Source of the DNA: Desulfovibrio sp.
GTDB lineage: Bacteria > Desulfobacterota > Desulfovibrionia > Desulfovibrionales > Desulfovibrionaceae
Reading direction: 5' to 3'
Assembly (NCBI GenBank): GCA_031255035.1
Contig: JAIRTI010000172.1
Location: forward strand, 1-7,103
DNA length: 7,103 bases
The translations under genes were made by a program, and so were the position numbers. Position 1 is the first letter of the stretch, and each line of letters opens with the position of its first letter. Of this stretch, positions 1 to 7,103 are shown in pieces. The notes under the pieces were generated by a model that did no database searches, was not told the origin of the DNA, and saw only the letters and a list, made by a program, of their open reading frames with translations.

Positions 1-1372
1 TGGGCGAGGAGTTTGGCCTTGTCGAGAAACTGGCTGGTTTTGCGCTTGTCATTGTCATACAAGCCGCTGTAGGCCATATGCAGGTTGGCCAGAAACAGTT
101 GGCGGTTGGCCGCGTACAGGTGGGCGAGCAGTTCGTGGACTTCGGCGTCCTCCGGCGCCTTGCGCAGAACCTGGCGCGCCGAGGCCAGGGCGTCGGCCGT
201 GCGCCCGGCGTCGCTCAGGTTGCGGGCGTTGTAATACAGCGCCATGGTATCCTGGGGGTTCATGGAAACCGCTTTGTCCAGCAGGCTGGTTCCTTTGCTT
301 TTATTGCCCTTCGTATAATGGAAGCGCCCGGCTTCGCGCACGATGAGCTGATCGTTCGGGGAGCAGGCCAGGGCCTCGTCAAAATAGCGCGTGGCGTCGT
401 TGACCCTGTTCTGCCTGGAAGAAAGGACGCCCATGCCCATCAGGGCCATGCATCTGTCGGGTCCGTTCATCTGCTGGGCAAAGACCCGGCCGGCCGGGTC
501 CGGGTCGGAAAAACGGGCGCGGATCAGGGCCTGGGCGCGCAGAAAGGCCCGGTTGTCGTCTTGTTTCGTCTGTTGCGCCGCCGGCAGACGCGAGACGCGC
601 ACGCCCATGTCCTTCACTCTTTCCGTGAGGCCGGGGTGCGTGGAGAGGTATGAGGGGATGTTCCCGCCCATAAGCCATTGCTTCCGGCTGAGTATCTCAA
701 AGGCCCTGACCATGCCTTGCGGCGAATAGCCGGCCCTGGCCAGATAATTCATGCCCACCTGGTCGGCTTCACGTTCATCGTTGCGGCTGTAGTTGAGCAT
801 GGCCGCCTGTCCTGCGGCCATGGACCCGGTGAGGATGGCGGCGGAGCCCTGGCCGCCCCCGCCCAGGAAAGCCCCGGCCAGAGCGCCGATGATGGACAGC
901 AGGCTGATATACTGGCTGTTTTCAATGCGCGAGGCGATATGGCGCTGGGTGACGTGCGCCATTTCGTGGGCGATGACGCTGGCGACCTCGGATTCGTTTT
1001 CCATGGACAGGATGAGGCCGGTATGCACGAAGATATAGCCGCCGGGACAGGCGAAGGCGTTCACCGCGTTATGGCGGATGACGCTCACGGTGAACGGAAA
1101 GGGCTGCTTGGGCATGGTGCGGGACAGCCGCGTGACTATGCCGCTGACGTAGTCGAGAATCTCGGCGTCCTGCACCAGCGGAAGGCGGGAGCGGATGAGA
1201 ACATTGAACTTTTCTCCAAGCTCCTTTTCGTCTTTCAGGGTGAACTCGCCCCAGGCGCCCGCTTGCAAGGGCAGGAGGCAATCGGCGCAGAGCATGACCA
1301 GAACCAGGGCCAGGCAAAGGCCTTTATGCGCGTAAACGGCCATCGGGCGCGCCAAGCCGGACCAAAAGACAA

Positions 1373-1388
<16 letters not shown>
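1..1388 (-). CDS. bepA: BepA-like M48 family zinc metalloprotease with C-terminal TPRs, 3' end beyond window
   Basis: Exported zinc protease/chaperone; in E. coli BepA assists or degrades outer-membrane proteins such as LptD at the BAM complex. The frame is open from 1388 to the left edge, showing 462 complete residues against 487 in E. coli BepA, so only a short C-terminus is missing. A hydrophobic signal (LCLALVLVMLCADCLL) ends near LQAGAW. Zinc-site residues are His141-Glu142-Met-Ala-His145 and, in NDEREAD, Glu205 with Asp209 (the ExxxD motif). His251 in STHPGLTERV matches the regulatory His246 of E. coli BepA. A Gly-rich loop (GAFLGGGGQGS) lies between the motifs. TPR-like helices run from about 330 to the edge. 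The start at 1388 overlaps cysS by 16 bases but has a strong GAAGGAG just upstream. An alternative ATG at 1343 gives a neater signal peptide without a ribosome site. Confidence 0.93.
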
Positions 1389-2830
<1,442 letters not shown>

Positions 2831-2868
2831 GGTCTGGAATGGCCTTTGCGAGGGAGGATGAATGGGGA

Positions 2869-3306
2869 TCAGGCTTCTTCGATGCGCTCGACGCGGCGTT
2901 GGTGGCGTCCGCCTTCGAATTCGCCTTGCAGAAAGATATCGGCCATGACGCAGGCGAGAGCGGGCGCGGTAATGCGCTCGGCCAGGCAGAGCACGTTGGC
3001 GTCGTTGTGGCCGCGAGAGCTTTTCGCCTGAAATTCGTGCGTGCACAGAGCGGCGCGTATGCCTTTATGGCGGTTGGCGGCCATGCACATGCCGATGCCC
3101 GTGCCGCATATGAGAATGCCCTTGCGCCCGGTAGCCAGCACCTCGGCGCAGAGCCGGTGCGCGTACTCGGGGTAATCGACGCTGTCGGACGAATGAGCGC
3201 CCAGGTCTTCAACTTTCCAGCCTTTGTTTTCCAGAAAGCGGACCAGTTCCGCTTTCATTTTCACCCCGGCGTGATCCGAGGCGATAAAGAGTGTGCCAGG
3301 CGGCAT
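2869..3306 (-). CDS. rpiB: Ribose-5-phosphate isomerase B
   Basis: Cytoplasmic enzyme of the non-oxidative pentose phosphate pathway that interconverts ribose 5-phosphate and ribulose 5-phosphate. The 145-residue length is normal for RpiB/LacAB-type isomerases. Family signatures are all present: the Asp11-His12 pair in ASDHAG, the catalytic Cys67 in GILICGTGIG (63-72), AANRHKGIRAA (76-86), the His100-Asn101-Asp102 motif that contributes to ring opening, and the phosphate-binding arginines Arg134 and Arg138 in GGRHQRRVE. No active-site residue is missing. The ATG at 3306 has a good ribosome site (TAAGGA, 3315-3320) about eight bases upstream, in a 24-base gap after the lipoprotein gene. It sits in the same direction as its neighbours and is probably co-transcribed. 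Some family members act on allose 6-phosphate instead, but nothing here points that way. Confidence 0.95.
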   Translation of the reverse strand: MPPGTLFIASDHAGVKMKAELVRFLENKGWKVEDLGAHSSDSVDYPEYAHRLCAEVLATGRKGILICGTGIGMCMAANRHKGIRAALCTHEFQAKSSRGHNDANVLCLAERITAPALACVMADIFLQGEFEGGRHQRRVERIEEA

Positions 3307-3314
3307 AGCGCGTT

Positions 3315-3320
3315 TCCTTA
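3315..3320 (-). promoter_or_regulatory. Ribosome binding site of rpiB
   Basis: TAAGGA on the minus strand lies about eight bases before the ATG at 3306. It is among the clearest Shine-Dalgarno sequences in the window and supports independent initiation of rpiB despite the operon-like spacing. Confidence 0.7.
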
Positions 3321-3330
3321 CAGGTGTGTA

Positions 3331-4194
3331 TTATTCGATGGGTTTCGTCTCCGTGCCCGGAGGCAGGGGCAGATCAAGCTGGGCGGTCGAGTAGGGCGGC
3401 GAAACGCGGCTTATCTCCTTGACCACCATGAGCGCGGACCAGCCCTGAACGTGACTGACCCGGACGCGCCGGGGCTTGAGCGGGTCCATGTCGCCGGGTT
3501 CGAAAACCATGCTCCAGCCTTCGCGGCCGAGTTCCTTCCAGGAGACGGGCGCGCCGTCTTCCGAAAGCTCCAGTTCCCCCGGCAGGCGGGAACCGGGAAG
3601 GATGTAGCGCGCCCCGTTTTCCGTCAGGGAGCGTTCCGTCGGGACGCCGCTGTCGGCGGCGCTCACGGAGGGCAAAAAGAGCGCGCCCGATTGCCCTGAA
3701 ACCAGCAGGGTCAGGTCGCCGAGCGACAGGGGAACGGGCACCCCGAAAGAGGTGAGGGTGCTGTGTTTCCCCTCGCGGCGGTAGGCGCTTTTTTCATCAG
3801 GGACGTAGACGAGAAAGGAGGACGCGTCTTCGCGCGCCTTGGCCACGACCACGCCCGGCCCGGCCGTCAGGTCCAGGCGCAGCGGATGGGGAGCGGCGGT
3901 CTTGCCATTGCCCCACAAAAGGCCGGAAGCTCTGGTGTTTTTTCCTTCATTATCGGTATAGCGCAGGGTGGCCGAGACCCGGAAAGGGCCGGTCATGCCT
4001 TCGGCCGCCTTGGCGCGCGCCGCAAAGCGCTGCCAGATAATCGCGGCCTTGTCTTCCCCGCTTTCCTCGGCAACGGGAGGCTCGACCAGGGGAACCCGCT
4101 TGGGAGCGCAGGCCCCGGCCATGACCATGAGCGCCGCCAGAATCAGAAGTCGGGGAAGGGCGGCGGCGCGTCTGCGAACGAAGAGGTCTCGCAT
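3331..4194 (-). CDS. LolB-like outer-membrane lipoprotein
   Basis: A 287-residue predicted lipoprotein. The signal has Arg-rich residues 7-9, a hydrophobic stretch at 16-25 and the lipobox Ala-Gly-Ala-Cys ending at Cys29. Residue +2 is Ala, not the Asp that retains E. coli lipoproteins in the inner membrane, so outer-membrane placement is expected. The mature part follows the order of E. coli LolB: a strand FRVSATLRY (71-79), then a Trp-containing strand (RASGLLWGN, 88-96), PLRLDL (104-109), the loop GVPVPLSLGDLTLLVSG (151-167; compare GMPIPL in E. coli), then the late strand WSMVFEP. LolB accepts lipoproteins from LolA and inserts them into the outer membrane. The protein is about 80 residues longer than E. 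coli LolB. The start follows the TPR stop by three bases (TAA GCT ATG) with a modest GGGGA eight bases upstream. The alignment is by eye; another LolB-fold lipoprotein family is the main alternative. Confidence 0.72.
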   Translation of the reverse strand: MRDLFVRRRAAALPRLLILAALMVMAGACAPKRVPLVEPPVAEESGEDKAAIIWQRFAARAKAAEGMTGPFRVSATLRYTDNEGKNTRASGLLWGNGKTAAPHPLRLDLTAGPGVVVAKAREDASSFLVYVPDEKSAYRREGKHSTLTSFGVPVPLSLGDLTLLVSGQSGALFLPSVSAADSGVPTERSLTENGARYILPGSRLPGELELSEDGAPVSWKELGREGWSMVFEPGDMDPLKPRRVRVSHVQGWSALMVVKEISRVSPPYSTAQLDLPLPPGTETKPIE

Positions 4195-4197
4195 AGC

Positions 4198-5964
4198 TTA
4201 TTTCCCCAACTTCCTCAGTTTTTTTTGCAGGTCGGCCAGGTTGTCCGCCTTGCGGGCGATGGCTTCGTTATAGCCTTTGGCGGCCTCGCTTTTTTTGCCG
4301 AGGGCCAGGGCGATGTCGCCGTAATGTTCCCAGATGGTCGGGTCGTCCCCGCCCAGTTCCAGGCAGCGGTTGATATTTTGCCAGGCCTCGCCGAAACGCC
4401 CCAGGCGGTACTGCACCCAGGCCAGGGAATCAACTATGTAATCGGCGTCCGGCTGCAATTCATGGGCGGCGCTGATGAGTTTCAAGGCGCGCTGCAACTC
4501 CTTGCCGGCGTCCGCCAGGGAATAGCCGATATAGTTCAGGGCCTGATGATTCCTGGGGTTCAGGGCGATCAGGCGCTCCATGGTTTTCATGGCGGCGCCT
4601 TTTTTGTCGATCTGGTCCTGAACGCTGCCCAGGGAAAAAAGCAGGTCTTCATCGTCCGGGGTCTGTTTGAGGGCCTCCTTGAGAAGGGCCTCGGCCTCCC
4701 TGGTCTTGTTGAGCTTGACCAGCGCGTAGGCCTCAAGCCCCCATAATTCTTTGCGTTCAGGATAGCGCCTGCGCGCCTCCCCGGCCTCGCGCAGCGCCTT
4801 GTCGTATTCTTTCGCCATCATGTGGATGCGGGCTTTCTGCTCCAGGGCGGCGGGGTACAGCGGGCTGTCGGAGGGAATATCCGCCAGGGGCGGCAGGCCG
4901 TCCTTGGGGTCTTTCGAGGCTTCCTGCTTCATCATGGAGAGCAGCAGCGCGCACTCGTCCTTGCCCGCCCCGCTGGCGGCCGCCTTGCCCAGCAGGTCCT
5001 CGGCTTCGGCATAGCGGCGGGCCGAGGCGAAGCGCATGGCCGCCTGCATGAACATCGGGCCTGACGGCGGGACTTTTTCAAGGCTGCGCAAGGCCTCTTC
5101 CGGACGCTTGGCCTCAAGGTGGACCATGGCCACGCGGAACCAGATTTCGGGATTGTCCGGCATGATGGCCGAGGCCTTGTCGTAGGCCTCAAGGGCCTCG
5201 TCGTTTTTGCCCTCGCGCTCGGCAATGTAGGCCAGTTCGAGCCAGGCTTCGATAAAGCGAGGATCCTTGGTCACCATGTCCCGCAACAGTTTTTTCGCTT
5301 CATCGTTGCGGCCCACCGTGGACAGCACGCCGGCGCGGAAGAGTTCGGACTGGGGATCGTCCTTGGGTTGCGGCATGCGGCCGAGGAAGTCGGCGACTTT
5401 TTCGTCCTGGCCTTCCCTGATATAGAGGCGCACCAGTTCTTCGGCGATGTCGGCGGCGTCCGGCTTCTTTTTCAGGTGGTCTTCCAGCAGGCGGATAGCC
5501 AGCAGGGGCCGATCGCTTTCGCTGTACGCGCCGGAAAGAAGCAGCACCAGAAGCGGATCGTCGGGAAAGCGCCTGAGGCCGTCTTTCGCGGTGCTTTCAG
5601 CGGCGGCGTATTCGCCGCGGGCCAGCAGGATGGTCGCGCCGTCCTGAAAAACCTCCAGGGTCGGGTCCAGCTTCAGCAGGCCTTTGAGGGCGAAACTGAT
5701 GACGGTCTGCGAATTATCCGCAAGACCTTGAGAAAGCAACAGATAGTAATAGAGATGCTCCGCTTCCGGGCTCAGCCGCCAGCGTGAGGGATCGATAAGG
5801 CGAAGCAGGGCTTTGCCTTCCGGCTGCGCTTTGTCCGTCGCGGTGGCGGCGCCAAAGGCGGGGAAAAGCGGGGTGGCCGAAAAAAAGATCAGGGCCAGGA
5901 CGATAAGCCCGAAGAAAAGGCGCGGGCGGCAAAAAGGGACGCGCAAAGACGGTGAGCAGGTCAT
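4198..5964 (-). CDS. Exported tetratricopeptide-repeat (TPR) protein, neighbour of lolB-like gene
   Basis: A 588-residue protein with an N-terminal signal sequence: Arg near residues 8-15, a hydrophobic core at about 17-38 (LFFGLIVLALIFFSATPLF) and a likely cleavage site after AFGA near 39. The rest is almost entirely helical TPR repeats. Clear ones lie at about 237-270 (AWLELAYIAEREGKNDEALE), 271-303, 371-403, 404-437, 438-470, 471-505, 506-540 and 541-575. The last part (LNYIGYSLADAG..., then DSLAWVQYRLGR...) resembles the C-terminal repeats of the roughly 590-residue TPR protein encoded beside lolB in Pseudomonas, by memory. The role is unknown; TPRs bind protein partners, probably in the periplasm here. 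The ATG overlaps the rpoH stop by one base (TAATG) behind only a weak GGA, so translation is probably coupled to rpoH. No enzymatic motif is seen. Confidence 0.9.
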   Translation of the reverse strand: MTCSPSLRVPFCRPRLFFGLIVLALIFFSATPLFPAFGAATATDKAQPEGKALLRLIDPSRWRLSPEAEHLYYYLLLSQGLADNSQTVISFALKGLLKLDPTLEVFQDGATILLARGEYAAAESTAKDGLRRFPDDPLLVLLLSGAYSESDRPLLAIRLLEDHLKKKPDAADIAEELVRLYIREGQDEKVADFLGRMPQPKDDPQSELFRAGVLSTVGRNDEAKKLLRDMVTKDPRFIEAWLELAYIAEREGKNDEALEAYDKASAIMPDNPEIWFRVAMVHLEAKRPEEALRSLEKVPPSGPMFMQAAMRFASARRYAEAEDLLGKAAASGAGKDECALLLSMMKQEASKDPKDGLPPLADIPSDSPLYPAALEQKARIHMMAKEYDKALREAGEARRRYPERKELWGLEAYALVKLNKTREAEALLKEALKQTPDDEDLLFSLGSVQDQIDKKGAAMKTMERLIALNPRNHQALNYIGYSLADAGKELQRALKLISAAHELQPDADYIVDSLAWVQYRLGRFGEAWQNINRCLELGGDDPTIWEHYGDIALALGKKSEAAKGYNEAIARKADNLADLQKKLRKLGK

Positions 5965-5966
5965 TA
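5962..5966 (-). promoter_or_regulatory. TAATG stop-start overlap coupling rpoH to the TPR gene
   Basis: On the minus strand the rpoH stop TAA (5966-5964) and the TPR gene ATG (5964-5962) share one A. The bases just upstream offer only a short GGA as a ribosome site, so terminating ribosomes probably supply much of the initiation. This is a typical termination-reinitiation junction. Its strength cannot be judged from sequence alone. Confidence 0.65.
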
Positions 5967-7103
5967 TTGTTCAATCCAGTCGCGTGAAAAGTCTTTGATA
6001 TTCTTGAAAAGGTGATCGCGCACCTTTTGCAGAAGCCTTGCCTCAATCTGCCGGACCCGTTCTCTGGTCACATGAAAGATATCGCCTATTTCGCGTAAGG
6101 TGACCGGGTCATCCGATAAAAGACGGTGTTCGAGAATATACTGTTCCTTGTCGTTGAGCGAAGGCACCAGCGATTCGAGCCGTTCGCGCACCATGGAGGA
6201 TATTTCATTGTTGCCGAGCGTTTCCTCAATGCCGGGACCGAGAGCCGGCAGGTAATCCATACGCGAAGCCCCGCCCGAATCGTCATCGCCGATGGGCGCG
6301 TCCAGACTCATGTCCGAGGCGTCGAGCCGCTGTTCCATTTCAATAATCTGGTCCTCGGAAACATTCAGCCGTTCGGCCAGGGTTGCCGAATCGGGCGTAA
6401 AGCCCTGGGCGGCGAGTTGCTGGCGCTCTTTGTTGAGGTTGTAAAAAAGTTTGCGCTGGGTCTGGGTGGTGCCGATTTTGACCATACGCCAGTTATCCAT
6501 AATAAATTTAAGCAGATACGCCTTTATCCAGAATGTGGCGTAATAGGAGAACTTGATGCCCTTTTCGGGATCGAATTTGCTGACGGCCCGCACCAGGCCG
6601 ACATTGCCTTCCTGCACCAGGTCCAGAACATTCTGCATCCAGCGGCGTTGGAAATCCATGGCTATGCGCACCACAAGGCGCAGGTGCGACGAAATCAGCC
6701 GGAAGGCCGCGTCCGGGTCGTCATGGTCGCGCACCCTTCGGGCCAGTTCCACCTCTTCGTCGGGTTCAAGCAGCGGGAAACGGTTGATTTCACGCAGATA
6801 TATTTGCAGGCTGTCCCGTGCGCGATCCGGCGGCCGGCTGGTGAAGGGGGCCAGAGCGCCGCGCGTGCCGCGCGCGGGCAAAAGCGCGTCGCTTTCGCCG
6901 TGCGCCTCGGCCGCTCCCGAGGAGAGAGCGCTGTCGGCGGAAAGGATGTCGGCAAGGTCGTCGGCAAGGTCGTCGGTTAAATCCCCGTCAAGTTCCCGCT
7001 CTTCATCTTCCAGCGCCGCGTCTTCATCGTCGTCAACGAGTTCCGGTTCGGCGACGGCGGCAGGGCTTTGGGCGGATGCCGCGCCCGGCGTTCCGGCGTC
7101 GTT
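5964..7103 (-). CDS. rpoH: RNA polymerase sigma-32 (heat-shock) factor RpoH, 5' end beyond window
   Basis: Sigma factor that directs core RNA polymerase to heat-shock promoters in the cytoplasm. The frame stays open from the right edge to TAA at 5964-5966, giving 379 visible residues; residue numbers here count from the edge. A typical sigma core starts near residue 97 (SLQIYLREINRFPLL). Region 2 covers about 130-215, including DLVQEGNVGLVRAV and the promoter-melting segment FSYYATFWIKAYL. The diagnostic RpoH box follows as QRKLFYNLN at 216-224, close to the family consensus QRKLFFNLR. The region 4 helix-turn-helix (VTLREIGDIF...VTRERVRQIEAR) begins near 334. The core of about 285 residues equals E. 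coli RpoH in length. Ahead of it lie about 95 extra residues, very acidic at 19-52. A TTG at 6881 could start a shorter protein, but it lacks a clear ribosome site and the acidic frame continues upstream, so the true start is probably outside the window. Confidence 0.94.
   Translation of the reverse strand, partial: NDAGTPGAASAQSPAAVAEPELVDDDEDAALEDEERELDGDLTDDLADDLADILSADSALSSGAAEAHGESDALLPARGTRGALAPFTSRPPDRARDSLQIYLREINRFPLLEPDEEVELARRVRDHDDPDAAFRLISSHLRLVVRIAMDFQRRWMQNVLDLVQEGNVGLVRAVSKFDPEKGIKFSYYATFWIKAYLLKFIMDNWRMVKIGTTQTQRKLFYNLNKERQQLAAQGFTPDSATLAERLNVSEDQIIEMEQRLDASDMSLDAPIGDDDSGGASRMDYLPALGPGIEETLGNNEISSMVRERLESLVPSLNDKEQYILEHRLLSDDPVTLREIGDIFHVTRERVRQIEARLLQKVRDHLFKNIKDFSRDWIEQ
6948..6976. 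repeat. 12-bp tandem repeat inside the acidic region of rpoH
   Basis: The unit GTCGGCAAGGTC (plus strand) occurs exactly twice, at 6948-6959 and 6960-6971. The first five bases of a third copy (GTCGG) follow at 6972-6976 before the match breaks. The period is four codons, so copy number can change without breaking the frame. On the coding strand each unit encodes Asp-Ala-Leu-Asp read cyclically, producing the DDLADDLAD stretch of the acidic N-terminal extension. Confidence 0.8.

Noticed and set aside
379..1317. Short minus-strand frames at 379-678 and 1069-1317 as separate genes
   Set aside because: Both are out-of-frame shadows within the M48 protease gene, whose own frame is open across the region and carries HEMAH and NDEREAD.
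2831..3046. Start of cysS extended to 3046
   Set aside because: The extra 72 residues overlap rpiB, are Arg/Pro-rich and have no CysRS similarity; MQLYNT at 2830 is the normal N-terminus.
6126..6980. A 284-codon plus-strand frame opposite rpoH
   Set aside because: It mirrors the sigma factor coding region, has no motif, and ends in a repeat artefact (GKVVGKVVG) created by the 12-bp repeat.

Overview
The window reads as one uninterrupted run of six genes, all on the minus strand, from a GC-rich Gram-negative bacterium. Transcription runs from high to low coordinates: rpoH (5' end cut by the right edge), a secreted TPR protein, a LolB-like lipoprotein, rpiB, cysS and a BepA-like M48 metalloprotease (3' end cut by the left edge). 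The Gram-negative assignment rests on the OM-type lipoprotein, the BepA family protease and the sigma-32 gene. The style of the RpoH sequence and the gene content suggest a sulfate-reducing Desulfovibrio-type deltaproteobacterium (Desulfobacterota). That placement is inference from memory and was not searched.

Region by region: 5964-7103 is the heat-shock sigma factor, with a strongly acidic N-terminal stretch ahead of the normal sigma core. 4198-5964 is a 588-residue exported TPR protein whose ATG shares a base with the rpoH stop. 3331-4194 is a 287-residue lipoprotein with LolB-like organisation, starting three bases after the TPR stop. 2869-3306 is ribose-5-phosphate isomerase B. 1373-2830 is cysteinyl-tRNA synthetase. 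1-1388 is a periplasmic zinc protease with C-terminal TPRs, and its best start lies inside the end of cysS. The largest gap between genes is 38 bases, so the spacing argues for a single operon whose promoter lies beyond the right edge.

Functionally, the string joins the heat-shock regulator to three exported proteins that plausibly serve the outer membrane: a lipoprotein-insertion candidate, a TPR partner, and a protease/chaperone for beta-barrel assembly. Two housekeeping enzymes, RpiB and CysRS, sit inside it. The TPR-then-lolB order matches the arrangement I recall from Pseudomonas, which supports the LolB reading. I see no mobile element, CRISPR array, RNA gene, phage gene or defence cassette. 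This is core chromosome; its interest lies in gene order, the LolB-like protein and the RpoH extension, not in a new mobile system.
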